Assembly: GCA_026391795.1 (NCBI GenBank)
Contig: JAPLDI010000014.1
Span: forward strand, 1-59,064
DNA: 59,064 nucleotides
Source of the DNA: Bacteroidota bacterium
GTDB taxonomy: Bacteria > Bacteroidota > Bacteroidia > Bacteroidales > FEN-979
Direction of reading: 5' to 3'
The first letter of the stretch is position 1. Each line of letters starts with the position of its first letter. Made by a program: the position numbers and the translations under genes. The notes under the pieces were generated by a model. That model was not told the DNA's origin. It ran no database searches and worked only from the letters and a program-made list of their open reading frames with translations. Shown here one piece after another: positions 1 to 8,016 of the stretch.

Positions 1-131
1 ATAACCAGTACAAAAGGGCTTTCTTCGAAAATAGCATGAAAAAAATCCGCAGTAGATTTTAACTGTTCGTATTCTTTAAGGCTTATGCTGATACTATCCC
101 TGTCTGGTTCAGGATTCATAATATTTTCCAT
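1..131 (-). CDS. Partial N-terminus of an unidentified protein
   Basis: An open frame runs off the left edge of the window. It starts at an ATG at 131 and reads MENIMNPEPDRDSISISLKE, then continues for about 23 more residues ending FEESPFVLV. No family is recognisable from 43 residues. The stretch ADFFHAIFEESPFVLV resembles the first helix and strand of a PAS domain, so a sensor protein is possible, but this is a guess. A good Bacteroidota -7 box lies just upstream on the same strand, which supports the start. The gene is divergent from the membrane-protein gene at 345. Confidence 0.5.
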   Translation of the reverse strand, partial: MENIMNPEPDRDSISISLKEYEQLKSTADFFHAIFEESPFVLV

Positions 132-144
132 TTGAGTTATTTCA

Positions 145-152
145 CAAATGTA
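145..152 (-). promoter_or_regulatory. Putative -7 box, TACATTTG
   Basis: On the minus strand the sequence reads TACATTTG, a perfect match to TAnnTTTG, the -7 element of the Bacteroidota primary sigma factor. It sits 13 bp before the ATG of the truncated leftmost gene. No clear -33 TTG was identified. Confidence 0.4.
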
Positions 153-259
153 TTACTATTTCACATTAGCAGGAGGATATTTCATTCGCCAAGGCACCTA
201 AGATAAATTCCTAGGTCAGAAATAGAATTTAACCTATTTCGTATCGGCAAATAGCAATA

Positions 260-267
260 TATTTTTG
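260..267 (+). promoter_or_regulatory. Putative -7 box, TATTTTTG
   Basis: The box matches TAnnTTTG and lies about 78 bp before the ATG at 345, which would give a leader of about 70 nt for the SDR operon. The surrounding sequence is AT-rich, so chance occurrence is possible. Just upstream, positions 231-244 (GTATCGGCAAATAG) match 13 of 14 bases of 5436-5449, next to the left 71-bp repeat. Confidence 0.35.
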
Positions 268-344
268 TTGCGGTAATTACACCCCTATTGCAGGCAGGGT
301 AAACGAGCTTGTGAAAGTTGAATCGCTAACAAACAATAAAAAGT

Positions 345-794
345 ATGACAACAAAAATTACGAATGCAGATTTAGTTAAGGCAGCTTTGATGAGTGGTGG
401 TATGAATGCTGTAATTAATGGCCTGATCAACTGGTTTCAGGTGAAAGGAAAGAGTGAGATTTTTCTTACGGTTGATTCAATATCAACTACTGAGCATACT
501 GTGCTTGGAGGAGCGGTTATTCTGGCATCATCATTAGCTGCTATACTTACAATAATTACATATTTCACTTTAAAGATAGCTAATAAACCCGCATTTTATC
601 CCAGAGGATTGTGGCTCACTATCCGTAATGCTTTTTTTGCATTTGGAGTAATGGTTACTCTTTCCATCATTTTGCAGCGTATAGCAGGAGCGGTTTCAGT
701 TACTCCACTGGTGGCGGTAATTGTCACCGGACTAATAGCCGGAGTTGTAGCAAGTGTGGTTGATTATATGACAAAAACTGAACTTATTAACTAA
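345..794 (+). CDS. Small integral membrane protein, family not recognised
   Basis: A 149-residue protein with about four hydrophobic segments, roughly residues 8-30, 50-78, 90-110 and 120-140, and no signal-peptide cleavage site. It would sit in the inner membrane. No catalytic or binding motif is visible and I do not recognise the family. It is the first gene of a tightly spaced same-strand run (34 bp to the first dehydrogenase, then 24 and 28 bp), so it is probably co-transcribed with two short-chain dehydrogenases and an outer-membrane barrel. It may help handle the same hydrophobic substrate, but that is inferred only from position. Confidence 0.75.
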   Translation: MTTKITNADLVKAALMSGGMNAVINGLINWFQVKGKSEIFLTVDSISTTEHTVLGGAVILASSLAAILTIITYFTLKIANKPAFYPRGLWLTIRNAFFAFGVMVTLSIILQRIAGAVSVTPLVAVIVTGLIAGVVASVVDYMTKTELIN

Positions 795-828
795 TTTTCT
801 CACAAGTATTAATTAAATAATTATAACC

Positions 829-1605
829 ATGAAAACCAATAATTTATTTGATCTGACAGGGAAGATAGCGATTGTAACCGGCGGTGGCAATGGAATAGGT
901 AAAGCCTGCTGTCTGATGTTATCAAAAGCGGGAGCTGCAATTGCAGTAAGCGACCTTAAGTATGATGATGCAAACAAAGTAGCAGAAGAGATCCGGAATA
1001 ACGGAGGCAAAGCTATTGCCATAGAATGTAATGTTACAAAGGATCTGGACCTGGTTACTTTGGTTGAAACGACCGTAAAAGAGCTGGGGGGGATTCATAT
1101 TCTTGTCAACAATGCCGGTGGCGGTGGCGGCGGCAGAGAGAATCCCTTCAAAATCAGTGTGGATGATTTTGCATGGCGTTTTCAACTGAATGTATTCAGT
1201 GCATGGCGTTTATCTCAGCTTTGTGCGCCCTATATGAAAGAAGGCGGGTATGGTTCTATTATAAACATAACTTCAATGAGCAGCGTGAACAAAAGCCCGA
1301 ACATGAGTGCTTATGCAGCTTCAAAAGCAGCCATGAACCACATGACTGCAAACCTTGCCATGGATTATGGCCTGGACAACATCAGGGTGAATGCAGTTGG
1401 ACCCGGTGCAACAAAAACCGCTGCCCTGGCTTCAGTTCTGACTCCTGAAATTGAAGCAAAGATGCTTGCAAACACCCCGATAAAACGGTTGGGAGAGGTG
1501 GAAGATATCGCAGGTGCGGTATATTATTTTGCCGCCCCGGTCTCTGAATGGGTTAGCGGACAGGTAATCTTCGTCAATGGCGGAGGAGTGCAAACTTTAG
1601 ATTAA
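829..1605 (+). CDS. SDR oxidoreductase, 7-alpha-hydroxysteroid dehydrogenase-like
   Basis: A classical short-chain dehydrogenase of 258 residues. The cofactor loop TGGGNGIG is at residues 17-24, NNAG at 94-97, and the catalytic triad is Ser149, Tyr162 and Lys166 (YAASK). Beyond the generic SDR motifs, its central and C-terminal segments (ELGGIHILVNNAGGGG, NVFSAWRLSQL, TPEIEAKMLANTPIKRLG, ending VQTLD) resemble E. coli HdhA as I remember it, with the catalytic residues offset by three. HdhA oxidises the 7-alpha-hydroxyl of bile acids using NAD. The real substrate here could be another steroid-like or cyclic alcohol. Operon with the genes on either side. Confidence 0.85.
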   Translation: MKTNNLFDLTGKIAIVTGGGNGIGKACCLMLSKAGAAIAVSDLKYDDANKVAEEIRNNGGKAIAIECNVTKDLDLVTLVETTVKELGGIHILVNNAGGGGGGRENPFKISVDDFAWRFQLNVFSAWRLSQLCAPYMKEGGYGSIINITSMSSVNKSPNMSAYAASKAAMNHMTANLAMDYGLDNIRVNAVGPGATKTAALASVLTPEIEAKMLANTPIKRLGEVEDIAGAVYYFAAPVSEWVSGQVIFVNGGGVQTLD

Positions 1606-1629
1606 TAATTTATTTACACTTCAAAAACA

Positions 1630-2433
1630 ATGAATATGAAAACAAATATCGAGAAGCTTTTTTCCTTTGAAGGAAAAGTAATAATTATCACTGGCGCAGC
1701 AGGCGCCATCGGGAGTGCAGCAGGTCACCTTTTTGCCTCACTTGGCGCACATGTAGTCATTTCTGACCTGAATGAGGAAGGCGCTAAAAAAGTAGCTGAA
1801 GAAATCACAAAGGAAAGCGGAGTAGAGGCACTGGGTGTCAAAACAAACGCTACAGTTGAAAGCGAGCTGGTTGAACTTGTAGAGATTACTTTAAAGAAAT
1901 TCGGTAAAATATCGGGACTGATCAACAATGTAGGCTGGGGCGCTAATACACCTATCTGGGGATCGGACACAGATAAAATGGTTAAATCGTATCTTCTGAA
2001 CACCGTCGGTGCCTATAACCTCACTAAATTGTGTATGCCGCACCTTGAAAAGGAATCCAATGCAAGTGTTGTATTTTCAGGATCGATGGTTGGTGTAACA
2101 CCCTCTCCCGAGTTTATTGAATACAGCACAGCCAAAGCAGGCTTAATGAACATGGTACGAAGTATGGCCGCTGTTTCCGGACCCAAAGTAAGGTTTAACA
2201 CAGTGCTTATTGGTTCGGTTGATAATGGAGAATCAACACTGGCCGCCGGTTACACACCTGAAATGCTTAAAGCCCTGGCAGATATGTTTGTAATGAAACG
2301 CCGTGGCAATCCTGTTGAAATAGCGTACGGTATGATGTTCCTGATGAGCGATGCAGCTCAGTGGATTACGGGCATAGACCTCAGGATCGACGGGGGGGGG
2401 AGCTATAAGAGCAAAATGCCTGGTAAAGACTGA
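1630..2433 (+). CDS. SDR family oxidoreductase (second, divergent)
   Basis: A 267-residue short-chain dehydrogenase. The nucleotide loop is TGAAGAIG (residues 21-28). The usual NNAG is NNVG (99-102). The active site is kept: Ser150 or Ser152, Tyr165 and Lys169 (YSTAK). The C-terminal motif WITGIDLRIDGGG is typical of the family. It starts 24 bp after the first dehydrogenase; an in-frame ATG two codons later is an alternative start. It is not a duplicate of its neighbour, so the operon probably performs two different oxidoreductions, such as a dehydrogenation and an epimerising reduction, on one compound. The substrate is unknown. Confidence 0.85.
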   Translation: MNMKTNIEKLFSFEGKVIIITGAAGAIGSAAGHLFASLGAHVVISDLNEEGAKKVAEEITKESGVEALGVKTNATVESELVELVEITLKKFGKISGLINNVGWGANTPIWGSDTDKMVKSYLLNTVGAYNLTKLCMPHLEKESNASVVFSGSMVGVTPSPEFIEYSTAKAGLMNMVRSMAAVSGPKVRFNTVLIGSVDNGESTLAAGYTPEMLKALADMFVMKRRGNPVEIAYGMMFLMSDAAQWITGIDLRIDGGGSYKSKMPGKD

Positions 2434-2461
2434 TATTTTTCAACTAACACTGGCTAACGTT

Positions 2462-4219
2462 ATGCAAATTGAAAAACAAAGGAGGATCAGGATACCCCTG
2501 ATCCTCCTTTTATTGGTGGTAGCGGTAAGTTCCGCGTTCCCGCAAGGAGGGGCTCCAAGTGCCGGCGCGCCAGGAGCCATTCAGGCAATGACCATTTCAG
2601 AGGTAAGGATTGTATGGGATTCCGTTCAGCCCGACAAAGGGATCGAACCATCGCTCGATCAGAAAATCATTCGTGCTGTAAATATCTATCCCAACACAAC
2701 TGTTTCACCAAATGAACTCGATATGGCTGTCGGGAATGCACTTCGTATTCCGGAGGTGGGGAGAATCACGTGGAGCGCAGACCTTTCTACTGGTAACGCC
2801 ATCATACTTGTTCTCCATGTAAGAATTTCAACCAAAGGATTTGAAGCTGCTTTAAAGCAGGGTATGATAGTTACCGGCAAGACGGATGATTTTCCCCTTC
2901 TTTTCCAGAATAAGAACAGCATGGTTAAAATTAACCTGGTCGGAGCCATGATGCCAACCTTGATCAATAATACATGGTGGGGAAACGGTAATGTCTTTAC
3001 AAAATATAACCCGTTTGGAAAAAATCCGCCGGGTACTGCTCCTGCGCTTGATTTCGAGGCTTACCTGAAGGCTGGATTGGCAGGTATCGTAAAAATAACC
3101 CGCAGTGAGAATCCCGTTTACCTGTATGGAGCGATCAACGGCCTGGGTGTTACCACCCTTGGCCGGGAACTTTACAATGCCAACAGCAGTACTTTCGCCC
3201 TTCAGATAGAGGAGGCTTATGCCGGTATTGTGGGCGCCGTAACCCTGAAAAGCGGGCACCTTTTCAGATATACAGTGTCTTTTGGGAAGCAGCCTTACCG
3301 TATCGGAACCGGCATGCTGATTTGCCAGATCGGTGGAAACGGCGGAACCTGGGGAGGAATGAACGCCTGGCCGAGGTTTAGCGGAAGATTGATTGGACTG
3401 GCTAAAGTGGCTTATGACCGGTGGAAACTCGAGGGTTTTTACATCCAACCCAACGATTACCCATCCAACGAAAGCCATACACAGATGGCTGGCTTCAACC
3501 TCGAATATAACCGGGCCTGGGGACTAAGTGGAGGATTCACCTACCTGAATGTGCTGAAGTCGAAATTCCCCTATTTCTTCCCCGATTATACGCAGACCAC
3601 CCGCCAGGGAACAAATGCCATGAATCTCCGATTTCAATGGCAGCCCCATCCTGACCAGTCATTTGCATTTTTGAAAGCTGAAGGTGGGCTCGAACTGAAT
3701 AATCGTATTCCGATGCTTGCCTGGGGAATGGCAGCCGAAGGCGGCTGGTCGTTCGGCAACGTGAAACTGAGACCGGCAGTAAGTTACCGGTACTCGCTTC
3801 TTTCAGGCGATAATCCGGCCACCTCCCGTCTGGAACGCTGGGATTTCCTTTACTCGGGTGATGATATCTTCACATGGGTGCAGGGTGTCCTGATGAAGAA
3901 TGTTCTTTTCAATACCAATATGGAGGTGCACCGTTTTCAGCTACAGTTTTTTCCAAACCGTTGGCGTGTGACTACGCAATATGTATTTATTATGGCCAAC
4001 CAATTGTCTTCCGTTCCCATGCCTCCTTCGGGCAGTTTTACAGACAAGCAGATTGGCCAGGAGCTTTTGATTGTGGCAGAACGATTTGTTTCGAAGCATA
4101 TATTCCTCCGGTTTACGGCTTCTTCGTTATGGCCGGGAAAAGGGTTGGCATCCACCCTCCCTGATCCTGTCTCGCAGCCCTGGACGGAGTTTCAGGCGAT
4201 GATCCATTTCAATTTTTAA
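2462..4219 (+). CDS. Outer-membrane beta-barrel protein with POTRA-like N-domain
   Basis: A 585-residue exported protein. The hydrophobic signal segment (IPLILLLLVVAVSSAF) is followed by a Gly/Pro/Ala-rich linker. Residues about 45-125 have the pattern of a small POTRA-like fold (KIIRAVNIYPNTTVSPNELD, then GRITWSADL). The remainder is rich in alternating aromatic and polar strands and ends in aromatic FNF, the typical last strand of an outer-membrane barrel. The long loops and the segment YRYSLLSGDNPATS suggest an alginate-export-like (AlgE) barrel, but this is tentative. It is 28 bp behind the second dehydrogenase, so it may import or export the compound that the operon modifies. A 14-bp perfect hairpin lies inside its first codons. 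Confidence 0.75.
   Translation: MQIEKQRRIRIPLILLLLVVAVSSAFPQGGAPSAGAPGAIQAMTISEVRIVWDSVQPDKGIEPSLDQKIIRAVNIYPNTTVSPNELDMAVGNALRIPEVGRITWSADLSTGNAIILVLHVRISTKGFEAALKQGMIVTGKTDDFPLLFQNKNSMVKINLVGAMMPTLINNTWWGNGNVFTKYNPFGKNPPGTAPALDFEAYLKAGLAGIVKITRSENPVYLYGAINGLGVTTLGRELYNANSSTFALQIEEAYAGIVGAVTLKSGHLFRYTVSFGKQPYRIGTGMLICQIGGNGGTWGGMNAWPRFSGRLIGLAKVAYDRWKLEGFYIQPNDYPSNESHTQMAGFNLEYNRAWGLSGGFTYLNVLKSKFPYFFPDYTQTTRQGTNAMNLRFQWQPHPDQSFAFLKAEGGLELNNRIPMLAWGMAAEGGWSFGNVKLRPAVSYRYSLLSGDNPATSRLERWDFLYSGDDIFTWVQGVLMKNVLFNTNMEVHRFQLQFFPNRWRVTTQYVFIMANQLSSVPMPPSGSFTDKQIGQELLIVAERFVSKHIFLRFTASSLWPGKGLASTLPDPVSQPWTEFQAMIHFNF
2478..2510 (+). promoter_or_regulatory. Perfect 14-bp hairpin inside the start of the barrel gene
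   Basis: AAAGGAGGATCAGG (2478-2491) is followed by a 5-nt loop and its exact complement (2497-2510), then TATT. It covers codons 6-17 of the barrel gene. The left arm contains AAAGGAGG, a full anti-ribosomal Shine-Dalgarno sequence. It could act as a weak terminator for the dehydrogenase genes or as an attenuator that sets barrel expression. Confidence 0.6.
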
Positions 4220-4422
4220 TGTTTTATGACCTTCCATTCAAGGGGAGCGTAAATGGGTGGGGTCATTCAGGCAAATTCCCCAGGGCTTGCTCTGGAATTT
4301 GGTTACAGGGCTCTGCCCAGGAGTTCATGCCAATTGATTAAACATTCGAGCAGCTTTGTCAGAGGTTGAACGTAATGTCCGTGTCAAATTTTATTTATTC
4401 ACCCATACTAACAACATATACA

Positions 4423-5163
4423 ATGAAATATCACATATCTGTCTTACTTCTTTTTCTTTTGCTTTGCGGCAAAATGTTTGCACAACAACCCGATTCGACT
4501 GAAATAAAAAAGCTTAGTAAACTAAGGACTGAATCGGGCGTCGATCCCACGAGGGTACAGTCAAAAGCCTCTTATTCCATGTTGATTTATGATCCGGTCG
4601 TCAACCCGGGAAGGATCAACAATAAATTCACCATGAACATCGGGATCACCCGATGGAGTTTTTCCGCCAAATACGATATCGTCACAAAATTATCCCCGGG
4701 AGAGGGGAATGGTTTTTCATCCGGCAGCGGAGATTTCAGGTTCTCTGTATTGAATACATTTTTAGTCAAAGGGAAACATGCCCTGGCTGCATCGGCTGAA
4801 TTTTCAGTACCGACAGGAGCGCCTGGGTACGGATCGCAGTACTTCTCGCTAACTCCTGCCTTGACATATTCGTATACAATCACTCCCTCCCTTTTCGTCG
4901 CGATTCAGCCACAGTACACATTCCCATTGCTGAAGGATCCTGCCTATCCCAATCTGGGTATTCTGACCATCCGGTCATTTATTGCAAAATTCACTCAATC
5001 GGGTTACTTCTTTGTATTTGAACCCCGGCCGATCTATGATTTTGTAAACAAGAAATTTGATATGATCATTTCCCCCATTGTGGGAAAAGCGCTGGGTAAA
5101 GGTTTCAACCTGCTCTACCTGATGGAGATCCCTGTTACGACATTACCAGTTCGGGGTAAATAA
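4423..5163 (+). CDS. Secreted outer-membrane barrel, MetA-pathway transporter-like; 3' end probably frameshifted
   Basis: The start is placed at ATG 4423 because MKYHISVLLLFLLLCGKMFA is a clean signal peptide; an upstream in-frame ATG at 4366 would spoil it. The mature part has amphipathic strands (NIGITRWSFSAKYDI, FSVPTGAPGYG, SLFVAIQPQYTF) like the 'MetA-pathway of phenol degradation' barrels. The frame closes with LPVRGK, not an aromatic residue. The +1 frame of the same DNA ends RHYQFGVNKSF and stops at 5173, which is what a barrel C-terminus should look like. A one-base shift near 5134 is therefore likely, either natural or an assembly error. A hairpin-rich spacer of 203 bp separates it from the preceding barrel gene. 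Confidence 0.7.
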   Translation: MKYHISVLLLFLLLCGKMFAQQPDSTEIKKLSKLRTESGVDPTRVQSKASYSMLIYDPVVNPGRINNKFTMNIGITRWSFSAKYDIVTKLSPGEGNGFSSGSGDFRFSVLNTFLVKGKHALAASAEFSVPTGAPGYGSQYFSLTPALTYSYTITPSLFVAIQPQYTFPLLKDPAYPNLGILTIRSFIAKFTQSGYFFVFEPRPIYDFVNKKFDMIISPIVGKALGKGFNLLYLMEIPVTTLPVRGK

Positions 5164-5372
5164 AAGTTTTTGACCCTTTCTGGAATGAATACCGGGTAAG
5201 GTGACTTTTATAAACCCGGTAAATATCCAACTTCCATCGGTCAGGATGATTCCTTTTATTAGTTTGCGTGCAGCATTTGACTGGAAATATTTCTTTTCGG
5301 GGAAATAGATAATTTTACAAAGCAGGCGAAAACAAAACAAGACAGGACGAAAATACTTGATTATTAAGTTCT

Positions 5373-5443
5373 TTTTGTACCCTATTTGTACCTCGTAATT
5401 GTAACTAAATGTAAATCAATACGAGTTACTTTTTGCATCGGCA
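5373..5443. repeat. 71-bp repeat, left copy (A)
   Basis: This copy matches 13089-13159 without gaps at about 52 of 71 positions. The best conserved blocks are TTGTACCTCGTA, TAACTAA, TACGAGTTAC and TGCATC. GTACCTCGTA (5388-5397) and TACGAGTTAC (5420-5429) form an imperfect stem with a 22-nt loop. The rest of the 5174-5690 spacer holds no gene that I can support; it also contains the operator-like palindromes at 5635-5673. Confidence 0.65.
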
Positions 5444-5634
5444 AATAGATTGAATAAGGATTGAGTAAATACAGAATTGGGGAAATTCAGAATTACTCAT
5501 TCTTCATTTCATGACATTATCCACTAATATTTATTCATCCCTGACGATATCTTAATCCGCTTTGAAACTGCTTTCAGCCTTTTAGTACTTAGAAAGACGC
5601 TGAATATCTGATCTTTAAAAAATATCTCATCACC

Positions 5635-5673
5635 CTTGTACAATTTAGAATTTATTTTGCAATTTTGTACAAG
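5635..5673. promoter_or_regulatory. Paired palindromes upstream of the AAA ATPase gene
   Basis: CTTGTACAA (5635-5643) and TTGTACAAG (5665-5673) are perfect inverted copies. Each contains the 8-bp palindrome TTGTACAA, and the centres are 30 bp (about three helical turns) apart. The right copy ends 17 bp before the ATG at 5691. This geometry suggests an operator for a dimeric repressor. Confidence 0.5.
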
Positions 5674-5690
5674 ATTATAAAAGCGATCGC

Positions 5691-6854
5691 ATGATTAAGA
5701 GAGAAATAAGCCAGAAGATTCTTGATCTGGCAGAAAAGTTTCCTGTCATAACGGTTACTGGTCCCCGTCAATCAGGTAAAACCACCCTCTTAAAGAACCT
5801 ATTCGGAGATCTGTTTTACGCTTCACTCGAAAATCCTGAAACCAGGATGTTTGCTATCCAGGATCCCAGAAACTTTTTGCAGCAATACTCGAATGGTGGC
5901 ATTATTGACGAGGCGCAACTCGTTCCGGAACTTTTTTCCTATATCCAGGGAATTGTCGATCAAAGTGGAAAAACAGGACAGTTCATCCTGTCAGGCTCAC
6001 AAAGCTTTTTACTTCATGACCGAATTTCTCAGTCACTGGCCGGCAGGACGGCTATTTTCCGGCTTCTCCCCTTCTCTTTCTCAGAACTCCGCAAAGCTGA
6101 TCAACTGTTACCTTCATACGAAGCGAATATCTTTCAGGGCTTTTTCCCAAGGCTTTATGATAAAAAGATAGATCCGCCCGATTTCTATCCAAACTACATC
6201 CAGACTTACCTGGAACGCGATGTGCGGTCATTGCAGAATATCCATGATCTTAACCTTTTCGTACGGTTCCTGGGTCTTTGCGCCGGAAGAGTTGGCCAAT
6301 TGCTGGACTATACTTCCCTTGCAAACGATTGCGGCGTCAGCTACAACACCGTCAAGGCATGGATCTCTGTCCTGGAAGCCAGTTACATCGTATTCCTGCT
6401 TCAGCCACACCATACAAATTTCAGTAAACGGCTGGTTAAAAGACCGAAACTCTATTTTTATGATACCGGGTTATGCTGTTCCTTGCTTCACATCGAGAAG
6501 GGAAGCCAGTTAAACACCCATTATTTAAAGGGATCTCTCTTTGAGAATCTGATCCTGTCTGAGTTTTTAAAACGACGCTACAACCAGGGGAAGGCATCCA
6601 ATCTCTATTTCTGGCGAGATCATCGCGGGATGGAGATCGATCTTATCATTGAGCACGTAAATGGTATTACTCCTGTCGAAATCAAATCGTCCAAAACCTG
6701 GGACCGTGATTTTTTCATGAATCTCGAAAAATGGAATGGCTATTCCGGAAATTTACCGGAAAACTCACATGTCGTTTATGGCGGAGATGAAAACTTTAAA
6801 AATTCCCGGGGAACTGTTCATTCATGGAATTCAGTTGATACCCTGGATTTGTGA
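5691..6854 (+). CDS. AAA_14/DUF4143 family ATP-binding protein
   Basis: A 387-residue protein of the common bacterial AAA_14 + DUF4143 architecture. The Walker A motif GPRQSGKT is at residues 24-31, Walker B is GGIIDEAQLVPEL, and the sensor strand FILSGSQSFLL follows. The C-terminal half carries DUF4143, including the nuclease-like segment FENLILSEFLKRRY ... FWRDHRGMEIDLIIE ... PVEIKSS. These proteins are sporadically distributed and often lie in variable regions. Their role is unsettled, although a PD-(D/E)XK-like fold has been proposed for the C-terminus. The gene stands alone, 45 bp before the LuxE/LuxC operon, inside the segment bounded by the 71-bp repeats. Paired TTGTACAA palindromes just upstream suggest a dedicated repressor. 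Confidence 0.9.
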   Translation: MIKREISQKILDLAEKFPVITVTGPRQSGKTTLLKNLFGDLFYASLENPETRMFAIQDPRNFLQQYSNGGIIDEAQLVPELFSYIQGIVDQSGKTGQFILSGSQSFLLHDRISQSLAGRTAIFRLLPFSFSELRKADQLLPSYEANIFQGFFPRLYDKKIDPPDFYPNYIQTYLERDVRSLQNIHDLNLFVRFLGLCAGRVGQLLDYTSLANDCGVSYNTVKAWISVLEASYIVFLLQPHHTNFSKRLVKRPKLYFYDTGLCCSLLHIEKGSQLNTHYLKGSLFENLILSEFLKRRYNQGKASNLYFWRDHRGMEIDLIIEHVNGITPVEIKSSKTWDRDFFMNLEKWNGYSGNLPENSHVVYGGDENFKNSRGTVHSWNSVDTLDL

Positions 6855-6888
6855 GCCCCCTTGTTATACCTTGTGATCGTATAAAACG

Positions 6889-6896
6889 TATCTTTG
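6889..6896 (+). promoter_or_regulatory. -7 box TATCTTTG abutting the start codon
   Basis: A perfect TAnnTTTG box ends only 3 bp before the ATG at 6900. For the SRP RNA in this window the box ends about 5 nt before the RNA. By that spacing the LuxE/LuxC operon transcript would begin at or next to its start codon, so it would be leaderless. Confidence 0.45.
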
Positions 6897-6899
6897 ACC

Positions 6900-8012
6900 A
6901 TGCCTCTTGAAATAAGATTGATTAACGATTCAGAATACAGGACAGCCATTGAATTTCATAACAATACCCGGAATTTAAATGGGCCTGCAAAAAAAGTGAT
7001 ACGGGGCACTCATGAATTCTGCTGGGAATTTTTAAATGGTCCGGACCGTAAAACTGTTTATGCCTGTGCATGGGATATTGAAGATGGTAACGATCCGGTT
7101 TTGATTGGAACTCAATGTATGATTATTCATCGGATGATCTCAACGGACGGGAAAATGATTCTTGCGGCAAAGGGAGAGGATACACTGATTGAAACCAATG
7201 CTTTGCTCAAATTTAAAAGAACAGATATTCTTAATGAGCTAAATACCTTTTTGACCGATACATGCCGAAACAGCGGGGTTGAATATTTATGGGGATTCAA
7301 TAGTCTTCCTGCAACATACCGGCGGCTGGGATATCAAATCCCATTTAAATCGTTTAACACCGTGCTGGTTTTAAATCCTGTAAAGACCTGTCACTATTTA
7401 ATAAGACTCAGGTCAGAACATACAGTTTGGGGTAAACTAAAGATTGCCACCCTGTCCGGATTGTCCTGTGTTTGTTCACTAAAAAGAATATTTATCCAAA
7501 CCCGGAAAAAGGGCTTCCACATCAATTCTGAGATCAATGAAAACACCCCTCTCTTTCAAAGAGCAGCCTCTCCTGACCGGTTGTTCTTTTTAGTCCAGGA
7601 TCAGGAATACCTGAAGTGGAGAATCGGGGATAACCCCTATCCTGTAAACTATAAATTCTTCCAGCTTCTCGACCACGATAATATTGTAAAAGCCCAGGTA
7701 ATCTGCAGCCTGAACAACCATGTCGCTTATCTGGAGCAGACAATCTTTGCGAAAGATCTGAAAAGGACGAGCATAAATTTTCTTTTAAAAAGCATGGTTA
7801 AATCACTGAAAAATGAGCACGTTTTTCTTGTGAGATATACCGGAACGAGGAACAATACGCTCAATAGAAGGGAAATGCGTCTACTTAGAAGCATGGGTTT
7901 TGTATTGACCGGTACTGGAGAATGGTTCACGTTTAAACCACTGTCGGATAATTCTGTTATCACCCCTGATACTATTTATCTTTCACACATGTATAAACAA
8001 GGAAGATACTGA
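6900..8012 (+). CDS. GNAT-fold acyltransferase-like protein
   Basis: A protein of about 370 residues. The start is placed at ATG 6900 (MPLEIRLIND); the frame also opens at a TTG two codons earlier. The N-terminal half has a GNAT-like pattern: HEFCWEFLNGP, then VLIGTQCMIIHR and GVEYLWGFNSLPATYRRLGY, the last resembling the acyl-CoA-binding helix and strand of large GNAT proteins in polysaccharide loci. The C-terminal half repeats a similar layout (YLKWRIGDNPYP ... RRLLRSMGF-like), so a tandem GNAT or FemAB-like fold is plausible. It is the first gene of the six-gene operon, 4 bp before the acyl carrier protein gene, and may be the final acyl-transfer enzyme. Assignment is by pattern only. Confidence 0.65.
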   Translation: MPLEIRLINDSEYRTAIEFHNNTRNLNGPAKKVIRGTHEFCWEFLNGPDRKTVYACAWDIEDGNDPVLIGTQCMIIHRMISTDGKMILAAKGEDTLIETNALLKFKRTDILNELNTFLTDTCRNSGVEYLWGFNSLPATYRRLGYQIPFKSFNTVLVLNPVKTCHYLIRLRSEHTVWGKLKIATLSGLSCVCSLKRIFIQTRKKGFHINSEINENTPLFQRAASPDRLFFLVQDQEYLKWRIGDNPYPVNYKFFQLLDHDNIVKAQVICSLNNHVAYLEQTIFAKDLKRTSINFLLKSMVKSLKNEHVFLVRYTGTRNNTLNRREMRLLRSMGFVLTGTGEWFTFKPLSDNSVITPDTIYLSHMYKQGRY

Positions 8013-8016
8013 AGCT

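Noticed and set aside
2852-3478. 208-codon antisense frame within the barrel gene
   Set aside because: It lies wholly opposite a convincing coding frame, has no recognisable motif, and its composition is that of a reversed barrel gene.
5143-5340. 65-codon antisense frame after the second barrel gene
   Set aside because: No motif, no promoter or start context, and it overlaps the true 3' end of the barrel gene.
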